Source of the DNA: Agrypnia vestita
Lineage: Eukaryota > Arthropoda > Insecta > Trichoptera > Phryganeidae
Assembly (NCBI GenBank): GCA_016648135.1
Contig: JADDOH010002069.1
Coordinates: forward strand, 1-64,000
Length of the DNA: 64,000 bases
Direction: 5' to 3'
How positions within the stretch are numbered: the stretch's first letter is position 1; every line of letters starts with the position of its first letter. This document shows positions 34,745-45,918 of the stretch, piece after piece. A program made the position numbers and the translations under genes. A model generated the notes under the pieces. It made no database searches. It was not told the DNA's origin and saw only the letters and a program-made list of their open reading frames with translations.

Positions 34745-35155
34745 TATTAATTATATTAATAATGTCACCACAAAATTATTTTGCTGTTTTTAAGAAGAAG
34801 AAAGAAAATTATTTATTTATTAATAATAAACACCCTGAATCGGCTCCTGCATAACATGTACTAGGTACAAAGTGCTTATAATAATAGCACAGCTCTACAA
34901 GTACATAAAAAGAATACTACAAAAGAATTGTAAAGATATAAATACAATAAATAATAAATTAAGTATGTAGGCCAACTATAAGTTAGAAGATAAAAAAGTA
35001 ACCCATAAAAACCAAGTTTTTACAATACTCCCTTTCTCATTGTCGGGTTTCGCGTCTACCAAATGCGTTGAAATATCCATACAACTTGTATGAAAAAAAC
35101 ATTAAAAATTTGAAAAATCCAAAATTATACTACAATTATTAATTTTTTCCAACGA
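34745..35155. other. No gene seen; AT-rich
   Basis: Nothing supported. Confidence 0.35.
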
Positions 35156-35159
35156 AAAT

Positions 35160-35300
35160 TTGATAGATCTTCTAGATAGTTGCCACGAGTCTGCTTGCAA
35201 AGTTTCAGCTCGGTTGGATCACGGGAAAAGGGTTAAAAATCGATCCAAAGTTTTTTCGACGGCAAGCCGGCAAGCAAGCAAGCAGACGCAACGAGTTAAA
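35160..35300 (+). repeat. Dispersed repeat with CAGCTCGGTTGGAT block
   Basis: Second copy of the repeat at 6150-6420, here ending in an (AAGC)n-like stretch, GGCAAGCAAGCAAGCAGACG. The open frames on both strands here are by-products of it. Confidence 0.45.
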
Positions 35301-35499
35301 AGAAAGGAAGTAATAAATAGATTGGTTTTTATGTGTGAAGATTATACGAGCAGGAAATATGTCAACAGGGCTATATTGATTACCCAGGCGGTGCAATCTG
35401 TGTATAGGTGAAGTCACAATACAGTCAGTGCGTCAAATACACAAAATGAAAAGTTTAATTATTTTTTTATATGTATCAAAATTAAAGTCATAATGGGCC

Positions 35500-35725
35500 T
35501 CTTTTACGAACGAAATCTAAACTGGTCCATCCCCACTTAGCGCCGGCTGATGACAACGTTTAAACGGACCAACAAACTAATTCGCCTCACGACCAGGCTG
35601 TCCTTTGGCCGCGGTACAACCTTTCACCGGCCGCGGAGTAATTGCAGCCGCGCAGTACCTGCGTACATGACGCCGCACAGAGGAGTATTGGCTATCGAAT
35701 AGTGCGCCAAATTATTTTGTGAATT
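35500..35725. other. GC-rich unidentified stretch
   Basis: GCCGCGGTACAACC and CACCGGCCGCGGAG contrast with the surrounding DNA. No coding pattern or defined ends; may be the 5' side of the adjacent retroelement. Confidence 0.25.
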
Positions 35726-35729
35726 TTTA

Positions 35730-36258
35730 CGGCAGAAAATGTTTCAATAGTTTAACAAAATCATCGTTTAATACTTATTCTCTTAATTTGACACTAATGT
35801 ATGGAAGTGAAGCCTGGAGCTGGCAGAAGAGGAACGAAAGTAGATTGAATGCAGTGGAGATGAGGTCCCTTAGACGTATGTGTGGTAAATCCATGTATGA
35901 TAGAGTAAAGAATGAAGATATTAGGAATGAATGTAAAGCTGATCGTAGCATAATACAGAGAATAAAAATAGGGTCGCTCAGGTGGTTTGGGCAAGTTGAG
36001 CGAATGAATGAGGGAAAGAATGGTAAGAAAGATATATGATGCAAGTGTTGACGGCGCCAGAAAGAGAGGGCGTGGCATGACCAGATTAACCAGATACTGG
36101 AAGATGGTCCTGTTAGAAGTCTGAACAACCGTCGAGCTTGCATGTATGAATCTAGACGAAGCGAAAGTTGTATGTCAGGACAGAAGAGTATGGCGCTCTT
36201 TCCTCTCTGCCTACCCCCTCGGGGAAACGGCGTGATGGTATGTAAGTAAGTAAGTAAA
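35730..36258 (+). pseudogene. LINE reverse-transcriptase C-terminus with (TAAG)n tail
   Basis: The plus-strand frame starts near SLNLTLMYGSEAWSWQKRN, followed by VEMRSLRRMCG, then IRNEC and LRWFGQVERMNE: the thumb and post-thumb motifs of LINE RTs (LMYGSExW, ExxxLRxxxG, LRWxGHxxRM). After a frameshift near 36039 the reading continues RKRGRGMTRLT and CQDRRVWRSF, and a 3' tail GTAAGTAAGTAAGTAAATT ends the element. 5'-truncated, not functional. Confidence 0.8.
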
Positions 36259-36264
36259 TTAATT

Positions 36265-36960
36265 TGACGCTAATATAGAATCCGAAATACTTCACTCGAA
36301 AATTTTGTAATTATTATAGGATTATTTTCCAAATATTCCGTCTTTCTGTCAAAATTATTTTAAGTACATTCTCTCACGATGTCATACAAGTTTTTTCTTG
36401 TCACTGTCTTGATGCTTTCCATTCTCTCCTCTGCCGCTGTTAAAAAAAAAACAAAAAAAAATGCTCTAAAAATATAATTTAATTTGAGAGTCCTAATATT
36501 TTGATTATATATTTTTGAAAAATGGAAGTAGGCGGAACTTTTTTTTACATATCCTGAATCGGTAAGAACTACACTCGCCTGCCGGTAGAATTTCATTGCG
36601 CAAAGCAACTCACTACATTAACTTAATCTCCTGTTTTTGAAAAAAATCAGAGTTAATTTAGAAGTTGTTTTCCTTTGATTTTTAATGTCGAAAATATATA
36701 TTATAAGTGTAATATAGAGAAATGAAAACATGTTTGCAAAATCGCATACCATACTGATCTTCTTCCATCGCAGTAAGTAAAATTACCAACAAAAACTATG
36801 AAACGTGACGGTAAAAATAGACAACAAACACTAACGGGACGTCCTATCTCCACAACACTCGGGTTGTGGCCGTCCTGGCGGGCAGAGGTCATGGGTAGGA
36901 GGGTTCCAAATAACGAATTCATAATATGACGTGGTTAATGGACTATGCGGTTAAAGGTTT
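36265..36960. other. No gene seen
   Basis: 36830-36915 is GC-richer (GGGTTGTGGCCGTCCTGGCG), but no exon or repeat could be supported. Confidence 0.3.
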
Positions 36961-36971
36961 ATTTTTCGTAT

Positions 36972-37064
36972 TTAACGTTTTAAAAAATCGCACTTTCGCC
37001 CACTTTTCGCCAGGCGATACTCCTCTGCGCTGTCCGATTGTTCGCCTCTCCGTATCCGCGTCAT
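36972..37064 (-). other. Short open frame of 30 codons with balanced codon use
   Basis: ATG at 37064-37062 to TAA at 36974-36972. The product starts MTRIRRGEQSDSAEEY and is rich in charged residues. It sits in a GC-rich patch (36960-37145). A GTAAGT donor-like site lies upstream on the same strand near 37110. No family recognised; chance is a real possibility. Confidence 0.15.
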
Positions 37065-37789
37065 GGCGATTTTGTCGTAATCAACTTTGTCATTGGCAAT
37101 GACTTACGATTTCCGTTCGCAGCTGGCGAAAATCAATTGGTATTTTTTTGTCACAAATCGATGTGTTCAATCAGTACTTTTAAACAGATGCCTTCAGGAT
37201 GCAGTTAACACAATACAGGATACAGCAGTCACGTTCTGTAATTGAGAATTTTATAAATTACGCGTGGTGCACATACAATTCGTAGGCCTTGATTTTTATG
37301 TACCTATTCATTTATTTTATTTTATATTTATTGATGCAATTCAGTACATGCATATAATTTTCTAGATTACAAACGGATAAGTTACAGAATCATGTACCAA
37401 TAACATGCACCACACAATGCCGAAGAAACATTTCAAATTTAAGCTAATTAATAATCTGTATATGTACAAGCGTGGAATATTGTAAAATACTTTATTTATA
37501 GCCCGCTTGGATGGTGTATGTTTGGTTGAATTTTGGTGTATAAGCGGTGGACTTGGTGATGAAAAGACTAAATAAGCTAAAGTTTATTTTTAAAATATCC
37601 ATGTTATTTTCACTGTTCTATAGTTTTAAACAGATTTAAAATGATGTAAAACGCAATGAGTGGCGAATAATGATTCCTATTAAGAGTTTTTAGTTCAAAA
37701 ATTCTTATTTTATAGATTGTTTTACTCATTTTATTTATGTTATCATATTTAATCGATTTTTTAGTACTGCTTGTTACTTTTTTGTGATT

Positions 37790-37975
37790 TTACTCCGTTT
37801 ACCAAATTACATTCTCTCTTATTTCTTCTTTGCATTCTTATTTATTCTTCTCGTTTTTTTTTTACTTTTATTTCAGATGGCCATTTCATTTGTGGATTCA
37901 TACGAAATACGCTGTTTTGATTTATTTCCATTTTTTCCTGCATCTCGCATGATATTTTTATATTTTATTATTTTT
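37790..37975 (+). repeat. Dispersed repeat R, copy 2
   Basis: TTTATTTCAGATGGCC, CATTTGTGGATTCATACGAAA, ACGCTGTTTTG and GCATCTCGCA, the plus-strand counterpart of 5775-5925. Confidence 0.45.
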
Positions 37976-38199
37976 ATAATTATATGTATTATGTGTGTAT
38001 GTATCAAGAAATAAAATGTATATTGTCCAATGAACGCCGATTTTTCGGTTCTGAAAAAAAATGTTGTCACAAAACTAGGTTAAATAGTGCGGAATATTTT
38101 ATTGAATAATATGCCGCTGATAGAAATTAATGTTGATATTGAAGTCAATTATAATATTGTTATTGGGTTATTTCATACACTTTTTCAAAAGATGTAAAA

Positions 38200-38640
38200 T
38201 TATTTTGTATGTAACATAATTAACAAGAATGAAGAAGAATTTAAAAAAATAACAATACTCCAAAATAAAGCATTTAGAATTATACTAAAAAGAAATCGAT
38301 ACCCAAGAATCAAAGTGATGTTACAAAGCTTACAAATAATGACACTTAGACAAATAATAAAATTTAATGTACTTCAATTTATGTTTAAAATTGTTAGTGG
38401 ACACAAAAATACATTTAAATTATTAAGAAAAATAAGAAAAAAAAACAACATGAACATGACCATTGTACAAGAAGAAAAGATGAAATAAGATTGCCATTCA
38501 GAAAGAAAAAAAGATCGCAAACTTCTGTGTTGTACAGTGGGTTGAAGTTTTATCTGAGTCTGCCAGGGGATATTAGGGACGAAAAAATATGAAAACTTTT
38601 AAGAAAAAACTAAGTTCGTGATACTTGCTTTTGATTAAAA
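38200..38640 (+). pseudogene. LINE C-terminal relic
   Basis: The plus-strand frame reads ITILQNKAFRIILKRNRYPR, MLQSLQIMTLRQ and FNVLQFMFKIVSG, then after a frameshift YSGLKFYLSLPGDIR. These are, in order, the LQNKAxRxILxxxR, LxxLxxxxxRxR, FxxKIxxG and G.xxYNxLPxxIR motifs of the C-terminal region of jockey/CR1-like LINEs. 5'-truncated, with frameshifts and stops. Confidence 0.7.
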
Positions 38641-38759
38641 TTTTTGATATACTGAAATTTTACATTGTATACATATTAGGATATATAAAGGTTCATTTTA
38701 TTTATTACCTATTTTAATAATAAAAAAATGAATATACTTTGTTTACAGAGTATTCTTGT

Positions 38760-38970
38760 TATTTATGTTTGAATTTACACTTTATATTACACACACGCTG
38801 CGTTATATTCATCACTACTATCTTTTCGAGAGGAGCAGTCCTTCTCATCATCGGGTGTAATTAATAACTAACCTTAAAACAGAATTCTGTCAAGTTATTT
38901 CGCAGACTGGGGAGGATTTTTTTGGTCATTAGGGAAACAAATTCAGGATCGGAGATGTGTAAATCCGCTA
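38760..38970 (-). mobile_element. Repeat family F, hammerhead-bearing
   Basis: Co-linear with 3600-3850. Carries the hammerhead-like hairpin at 38822-38856 and a downstream GGGGAGGATTTTTTTGGTCAT block. No endonuclease is seen, so its link to PLEs is by motif only. Confidence 0.45.
38822..38856 (-). ncRNA. Decayed hammerhead-like motif, family F
   Basis: Minus strand: core CCGATGA (U4 changed to C), unpaired T, a 7-bp stem II GAGAaGGA/TCCTCTC with a bulged A and loop CTGC, then GAA. Stem III is no longer palindromic. The stem II and spacing are clear; function is not expected. Confidence 0.35.
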
Positions 38971-39194
38971 TATCAATATAATATAATTATTGGGTGTGAA
39001 AAATTCTGGATTGAATTGAAGCCAAGTGCCATCGATCGTCTTGCACATGGCACTTGGTATTTAGAATAATAACATCTAGATTGGGCCGCAAGTGGGGCGT
39101 GATGGATTTTGGGAAACGTACTTTAAAAAAGGTTTACTAAATATTGGCAAAAATGCCGTATAAGATTGTACTGATCAAACATGATAATTTCGTT

Positions 39195-39340
39195 ATCTCT
39201 CCGTCCATCCGTCTATCTGTCCCCGTAACTCGTGTTACGTCAGTAATTTCGTTTGAATTAAAATTAAAAAAACGGCCAGAGATGGGGTTGAACCCCGGGC
39301 CACCAAACCCGAAACGGCCGTTTCACGCATGTTACCACGG
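39195..39340 (-). mobile_element. tRNA-derived SINE, family 3, minus orientation
   Basis: The minus strand reads AACGGCCGTTTCGGGTTTGG, then B-box GGGGTTCAACCCCATC and CTGGCCGTT, then the body with AAACGAAATTACTGACGTAAC and (GACA)-like repeats. Mate of 12975-13112. Confidence 0.6.
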
Positions 39341-39369
39341 CTGCCTCTCAGTGGAGTGCCAAAAAGATG

Positions 39370-40242
39370 CTATAAATATATACTAGGGCTTAGCAAATAC
39401 GCGAACCAACAGAAAATTCTAACAACATTCCATAAAAATATAAACAATCTGCAAATTATGCCTGAAAGACCGCATTTTACTAGAGCAAAATATAATAAAA
39501 CGGTTCCTAAAATGCAAACAACTTTTAGCCAAAGACTATTCAGTTTCCAAGCTCCTAGAATATATAACCTAATTAATAAAAATATTCAAACCAGCAGTAA
39601 TACCAGAAAAATTCAGAGTAAACCTATTTAATATTCTTTTCAATATGGGTAGAGAAAACACTGAAAAGAAATTAATGGAAATTATAAAATAAAACTCTTT
39701 AGTAAAATGAGTATTATCATTATATTTTTTTTCTCTTCTTCTTCGTTTTAAATATTTATAAATTTTTTACCTTATTTGGAAAACTACTGTTAGACTAATG
39801 CGTTAATTTATATAATGTATTTATCTAATTATCTTATTTGGAAAACTACTGCTAGACTAATGTATTAATTTATATAATGTATTTATCTAATTATCTTATT
39901 TGGAAAACTACTGTTAGGCTGATGTATTAATTTATATAATGTATTTATCTTTTTATTGTATTAATTTAATTTAAATATTTGTATTGTATCAATCTAATTT
40001 AAATTTTTATAATGTACTAATTTCTTGAACTTTAAATCATAATTAATTATATATACTAATGAGTGCCTATATTCGAATATTGTGTTTTAAAATGAAATAT
40101 TTAACTTGCCCTAAAACAGGCCAGCCTAGTTGGGTAGTTACATATTTTATCATATGATTGTATGATAAATTATTATTGTATAATTATATTTGTAATGTAA
40201 TTTAATGTAATGTTATGTTAATTAAATAAATAAATAAATAAA
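39370..40242 (+). mobile_element. LINE 3' end with (AAAT)n tail
   Basis: The coding end (39370-39631) includes MPERPHFTRAKYNKT and TTFSQRLFSFQAPRIYNLIN, related to the LINE tail at the window start. The untranslated tail contains a 62-bp tandem repeat and ends TTAATTAAATAAATAAATAA near 40242. 5'-truncated copy. Confidence 0.7.
39771..39954 (+). repeat. 62-bp tandem repeat, three units
   Basis: Units start at 39771, 39833 and 39895 with CTTATTTGGAAAACTACTG; unit differences are few (for example GTTAGACTAATG / GCTAGACTAATG / GTTAGGCTGATG), so the expansion is recent relative to the LINE body. Confidence 0.9.
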
Positions 40243-40249
40243 TGTTCCG

Positions 40250-41190
40250 TCCGTAGTTTAAATAAAGTCATTTTACATCTTACGTTTGTATGTGTACTAA
40301 ATAATTTAATATAGATATAGATTAGTAAAATAAAATATGTGTATAAAATTTAGATAGGTTTTATTTTCCAAAAAACACCACCTGAATGTGAATGAATATT
40401 TCAGACGATTTTTTAAAAAAGTAAAACAAAATACATCTTCATTTGTAAGATATCTAAGATACACGTGCCTGAGATATGTAAAGCTTTTTTATGACATGAC
40501 AATGAAACTGTTACTCTAAAATCGGTCGAGGTTAAAAAATGATACCTTAATTGTTACTTCCTAATTAATTACATATTAAGTTGGTGTTTAATTCAACTGT
40601 ATTTATTTCAAGTTTGGCGCGACTCCGTAGGCTAGACGGAATCCAGAAGGACTTGTACTCGTAAATATGCTCTCGAGGTCGACGATTGGCCAACTGAGAC
40701 ATAGAACAGAGGAATGGGAAGTCTTCTCGAAGTACCAAGGCCCCTCCAGGATGTATTTCTATGTTGACGATGATCAAATATTATTATTATTTTTTTCATT
40801 TTATTTATTTGTTCTTTTTACATAAATTAATATAATTAAACATTTAAAATCTACATATCTCTATGAGAGTCAGAGACTTGCGTATAGGGAAGGAGTATTG
40901 CAGGTATAAAGTATAAATATGCATTATATGCAGGATAAATGTAAATGGTCAACCATCGGCTGAACACAATATAAAAGTACACGGTTGCTCCAACTTCAAC
41001 ACTGGAAATAAATTGTAAATGTCTCTATATTGAACATACTGATCATGTTCGGTGCTATACATGATACTTTTTATATTTTGCTGCTTATAACAGATATTTT
41101 TTAATGTATGTGCTTTTTGAATTTAATGTTATATTCTTTACGTAAAAGCCTATACCTAATGGGGGTAAACAAATAAAATAAATAAATTAA
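40250..41190. other. No gene seen
   Basis: An AAATAAAATAAATAAATT run at about 41173-41192 may be another LINE tail junction. Otherwise unidentified. Confidence 0.35.
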
Positions 41191-41195
41191 ATTTA

Positions 41196-41574
41196 TAATC
41201 GATGCTCATCTCAAATGGAATCTTCACACACAGCACATCTCTAACAAAAGAAAAAAGGCATTTTCTTTCTTCGCAATATTAGAAACCTTCTTATCATTAA
41301 ACTCCTAAAAATGGTATACTTCGCAATCTGCCAATCAATTATAGAACACGGCATAATTGCATGGGGAGGAGTAACTGTGAGTGCACTCAAACCAATTATT
41401 GTAACTCAGAAAATTGCTATAAAAGTAATCTTCAATACCTCAATTTTAACAAGGACAGATGAAATATTCAACAAATTCGTTGTATTCAGTATAAAACAAA
41501 TGTATACGTATACTATTCTTAAAAACACATACAAACACAAAAATATACTGTTTAAACCAAGTCAATGTATATAG
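41196..41574 (+). pseudogene. LINE reverse-transcriptase C-terminal relic
   Basis: Begins IDAHLKWNLHTQHISNKRKK, shifts frame near 41275, and continues MVYFAICQSIIEHGIIAWGG, then VTQKIAIKVIFN. These are the ID..LxWxxHI and QSIIxxGIxxWGG blocks that follow the RT palm. Very similar to the minus-strand copy at 32085-32360. It ends abruptly 40 bases before the family A terminal repeat. Confidence 0.75.
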
Positions 41575-41614
41575 AAGAGTTAAGGTTAATATTACGGTCG
41601 TTGGACATATTTAT

Positions 41615-41832
41615 GCGTTAAATAAAACGGATATTTTATAAGAACCGTATATTTTACTGAGAAGCAACTCTCGATGTTTCGCTGAAGTCTCGTTCGGTTA
41701 TCCAATTTGTCCTACACCTCCGCCGTGATAGGATGCTTTCCTGATGACGCTGGATAAGACTTCAGCGAAACATCGAGATTCGCTTCTCTGTGAAACATAC
41801 GGTTCGTATAAAATATCCGTTTTATTGATTCA
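41615..41832 (+). mobile_element. PLE-type inverted terminal repeat pair, family A
   Basis: Arms: CGGATATTTTATAAGAACCG..CTCGATGTTTCGCTGAAGTC (41618-41689) against GACTTCAGCGAAACATCGAG..GGTTCGTATAAAATATCCG (41758-41820). Only the right arm continues into a full hammerhead core; the left lacks the CTGATGA part. The loop is about 68 bases. A second copy is at 13773-13972. Confidence 0.6.
41736..41779 (+). ncRNA. Hammerhead-like motif, family A, plus strand
   Basis: Stem I TTTC, core CTGATGA (41741-41747), unpaired C, stem II GCTG/CAGC (the loop may pair partly), GAA, ACAT (palindromic ACGT with one change), C at the cleavage site, stem I GAGA with a G-T pair. Core bases intact, stem III damaged. 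Confidence 0.5.
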
Positions 41833-42335
41833 TTCAATTAAATGATTTTTTTTAAACAAACTTAAAACATATTATATACAATTATCATTAGATGAATGTC
41901 CTGTGTCCTGGTGACGCAAGTTTCGTCCTCTTCACAGGTCATCAAAATACTAAAATTGACCTTTTTCTGACACGTTTAACCTAGCGCCACCAGCTTTGAC
42001 GCGAACAAACCACTCTCGGCATGCCCTTTCACTAATCGTTTCTACTCCGAAAAATTTTTGTGATCATGAAATGACTCAGCAGCTCTCCACCCTTTCTCAA
42101 AGTGGTGCAGCATAATGCAGCGTATGTGTGTTTTTTATTTGAAGGTTTTCGGTGTGCATTTTAATTTCCTAACCCATCAAAGAATTATATTATTAATTTT
42201 TCGAACGAAGGTCTAAGAACTACAATAGTATACTAGTTATCCTGAATATGAGAGCAGTGGTCTCGAAACGTGTGCCTATATATTTTATCTATCAAAGTGG
42301 TGTAAGCAAAGATATTTTGATTTTATTATATAAAA

Positions 42336-42384
42336 ATTATATACCTATTAAAGATAAACCTATTATCTTTAATAGGTATATAAT
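42336..42384. repeat. Perfect palindrome with 22-bp arms
   Basis: The arm at 42336-42357 (ATTATATACCTATTAAAGATAA) is exactly inverted at 42363-42384, with a 5-base spacer ACCTA. A third partial unit CCTATTAAAGAAT follows at about 42401. Extrusion-prone, and recent or conserved because there are no mismatches. Confidence 0.85.
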
Positions 42385-42488
42385 AATAAAAAAAAATAAA
42401 CCTATTAAAGAATTGTTTCGATGCAGGTTTGTTTGCTTGATTTGATAATATTATGAGAAATATAATATCATCATTGAGACAAGGATTT

Positions 42489-42568
42489 ATACACAACGTT
42501 TTATTCCACTATTTTGAGTTATATAAGCCTAAGCGCTTTCGATGGACACAACCATCATCTTCATCATC
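42489..42568 (-). mobile_element. Solo PLE family C terminal repeat with hammerhead-like motif
   Basis: ACAACGTTTTATTCCACTAT, ATATAAGCCTAAGCGC and TTTCGATGGACACAACCATC match the family C arms at 27971 and 28532. The minus strand keeps stem II GATGG/CCATC, GAA, AGCGCT and AGGC; the core reads ATGAAGA, with C3 lost. Confidence 0.6.
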
Positions 42569-42569
42569 T

Positions 42570-43105
42570 CGGATTGTACGATTTAGACCCGTGCCGTGCA
42601 AACGGGCTTCCTGAGAAACATCGGACCTTCCTATTCACTATTATGAATCCCTTTTCACTATCCCTATCACTTGTATTATGACAAAAAATGACAATTTAAC
42701 GTCAGATTAAAAAAAATCGCGAAAAAAACGGCGAATAATTATGCATCAACCAAATATTAGTTGTCATCAAAATGTTAGTGTTCTAACCTACAATTAAAAA
42801 AGAAATAAAAATAAATTGATGTGTTTTTTGCTATATATTTTAACCACTTTCTATTTCTGTATCACTGTGTAAATAATAATGTAAGTATTTATCCAATTGG
42901 ATACTAGTTAGTTATTATACATAAGTACATATTTACCTGCAGAAAAAATTAAATTGTTATCTGCATAAGTTATCGTTGACCAAAGACTAGAAAAAAAATC
43001 TCACATGTTTTCATCCCATTACTTTGTTCAATATAAACACATGAACTATGAAAACTTCAGTGAGGTTAGGGGTAAAAAATAAAATATAAACCGTACGGTA
43101 GGTTG
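42570..43105. other. No gene seen; AT-rich
   Basis: Nothing supported. Confidence 0.35.
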
Positions 43106-43109
43106 AAAT

Positions 43110-44200
43110 ATGATTTTTCCTCTTTCTTTTTTATGTTTGGATGTAATCTTGCGTGTTGCGGTTACACGTAATTCTTATCGATTTAGGATTTCATGACAGT
43201 AATATTAATTATACTTAACAGATCCTTTATGGATTTCCTTTTACACAGTTTTTATCATCGTCTTCGCAAGCCCTTTCTTATTATTTTAATTATTTAATCA
43301 ATCATAATAGGGAAATTTCGCTTTTTTTTAATAGAATCATCTTTACTTTGGTCTAGAAAATACGTCTACGTTTTTTTTGTGTATATTAAGAGTATAAAGA
43401 TGATTTTTAATCTCAAAATTTTAAATTCCCGCCAAAACACATCATTTCACTAGCACGATTACGTAGGACATGTACAAATACTACGGCACTGTACCAAACG
43501 CGCGGTTGATACGTCCCGACCAATCATGTGCGTTTTAATAATGTCGTATTTTTAAAGATTTTTATAATAAAAATTATGAATGAAAACATAACCCCACATT
43601 AACCATACTCATTCACAGAATATAATTAATATTTATGAATCTATTTAATATATTTTCAGCAGTATTTGTAATACCTATGTGAAATTTCCCTGTTACAATG
43701 ATGAGACATGCAAAAATTGTAGGTACTTTTTATTGTCGTAAGATTTTTTCCCCTGTCTTTTTTATTTAAAGTTATAATCTTGCGTGTTCTATCGATTTCT
43801 AGTTATTTACAAATAATTCCAGACTTAAGTGCAGCCGCGTAATCATTCATTTACGCATAGTTCTTCTTGATTTAGGATCTCGTAACAGTACCTAATATAA
43901 ATTATACTTTACAGATTCTTCACGAATGTTTTTTTATATCGTCTTTAATATATTCTTTGGAAGCCCTTTCATATTATTTTAATTATGTAATCCCTATTAT
44001 AATAATTTCATTGTCTGTCCGTCCGTCTGTCTGTCTTCCTATCTAGCCCAGTAACATCGTGTAACGTCTGTAACTTCTTTATAGTATTTTTTTTTGAAAA
44101 TTTCGAAAAAAAAATATTAATAAAATAAATAAATACTTATTCTTTAGGAAACGACATGTAAAAGAACCGTCGTTTTTGACGGGTTACAGCTAGTTAATCA
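43110..44200 (+). repeat. Diverged duplicated repeat, two units
   Basis: Units at 43130-43320 and 43760-44000 share in order AATCTTGCGTGTT, GATTTAGGAT(T/C)TC, AATTATACTT..ACAGAT, and AAGCCCTTTC(T/A)TATTATTTTAATTAT. The second continues through a GTCTGTCCGTCC(GTCT)n stretch to GACGGGTTACAGCTAGTT (44178-44196), a possible Helitron-like or SINE-like 3' end. Class unknown. Confidence 0.45.
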
Positions 44201-44214
44201 CAATTAGTTTAATC

Positions 44215-45390
44215 ATTCGGCCTGCGTACAAAATAATTCAGGCAATGAATGATTCTTAACTTATTTTGGATTTAATTTTGTATTAGAGAAAAGTCCCACC
44301 AGTGTACACCCACCACTAGACATTTAATCAATTCCAATCTAAATCTCTACTTAATATTGTAAAACTTTGTATGGATGTCACAACGCAACTATGTAAATGT
44401 AACTTGTTTCCCTGGTTTAATAATGCCATGTAAACGTTTGTCAATTGCCATATTTCTAATAAAACTATTACTATTAAACCAGACTGTTAGATAAAATTTA
44501 GTTTGAAAAGTGATTTATGAATCGATTAATTACTCACAGATTAGCGATCAGTATCTATAATTACAAACCAGAGCGGTCATAGATAATTATGGGTGCCAAG
44601 TATTGAAGATTTTATTCCAATAATATTCTTTATATTTTTTTAGAATGTTCTAAGAACAAAAGTTAGAAATCTAATTTACCTGCCGCGACATTCATATACT
44701 GTTCCATGAGAATGATAAACATTTAACCATAGATGACAATAGCGTAGTAGTATCAAAAATGTGAAAAAAGTACTTAGATAATAATTAGAAATAACATTCC
44801 TTAAATTTGATAAACGTGTGGTTGACCTTGAGTGGAATCCTTAAACGTTACATTGTGTAAAAGTGATCACTTAAGCCAGCCTTAAGACAGGTCGTGAGCC
44901 CTATATACGCCCAAGAAAGGCTTTCAAACATACTTTCCTATATAAATAGCTTTGACTCTGAAAATTCGGAAAGTTCTTCAAAAATAGCGTTCAAAAGGAA
45001 TAAAGATTAAAAAACTGGCACGAAGATACGTACTACTGATTCGAAAAATTACTAAAAATGCTGCCCCTTTTCTGAGAATGTTCCCTTTCATAACAAAACA
45101 AAATATAAAATGATAAATATCAAGTGTGTTTCAATCATTTCTTCATTCAAAATTTTCAATAAAAAAATAAATTGGCGAGTTCTTACTCACATAAAATAAT
45201 AAACAAAAACACAATTTTATTCAATAAATAAAAAAGTAGGTACATAATATAAAAGCAGTTTTAATTTTGAAGATATTTTCATTATATACGGCATTTGACA
45301 AATTAAATATTTTGGAGGAAACAATTGTAATGTTTCCTTCACTTTTCAAGTGAATTTCAAATCACACCAACGCACCAGTATCATTAAAAA
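44215..45390. other. No gene seen; AT-rich
   Basis: No recognised repeats with ends or exons. Confidence 0.35.
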
Positions 45391-45397
45391 ATTATAT

Positions 45398-45806
45398 TGT
45401 CAAGAGATCCTAATCGTGTAATTGCACAGCTGCACTGTCTAGAATAAATTAAAAACCAACAAACAAAAATATACGCAAAACTTACAAAAATTGAAGACTT
45501 TATATAAACAGCAACGTCATCGCACATTAAGTCAGTTTTGAATTCGACAGCGAGTGAAAACATGAGAAATAGTGACAGCTGAGTAAAACCATAAAAAAGA
45601 GACATAGACAATCAACAAAACGGCCGAGCGATAAACATTGCGAATAAACTGTTCCACAAACGTGTGAATACTCTAGCGCGATTCGAAACAGTGCGAAATT
45701 ATGGAATAGTGTTCCAGTTAAATTTAGGTCCAGTTATTGACTGAACTAAACGTTTAATTAATTTGTAGTTACATAGTAATTAATTCGTCTTCCACCGTCC
45801 TTGACA
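45398..45806 (+). mobile_element. Solo LTR with ATAT target duplication
   Basis: 409 bp from TGTCAAGAG to CTTGACA, flanked by ATAT on both sides (45394-45397; 45807-45810). Short inverted ends TGTCAAG/CTTGACA, a TATA-like TTTATATAAAC at 45499-45509 and downstream promoter-like sequence fit an LTR. A 4-bp duplication suits Gypsy-type elements (inference). The internal region was lost by LTR-LTR recombination. Relatives: 32431-32846 and 50436-50878. Confidence 0.8.
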
Positions 45807-45918
45807 ATATTATTATTACATGTTTAATCATCGTGATTAGGTTTTATATAACTGTCAATAGCCACCCCCAACAATTCAATATAATTTTTATTTGGGGGTG
45901 CATAACTTTATTCTTATA

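Noticed and set aside
35550..35580. GGCTGATGACAACGTTT as a hammerhead core
   Set aside because: No stem II and no GAA at the needed distance.
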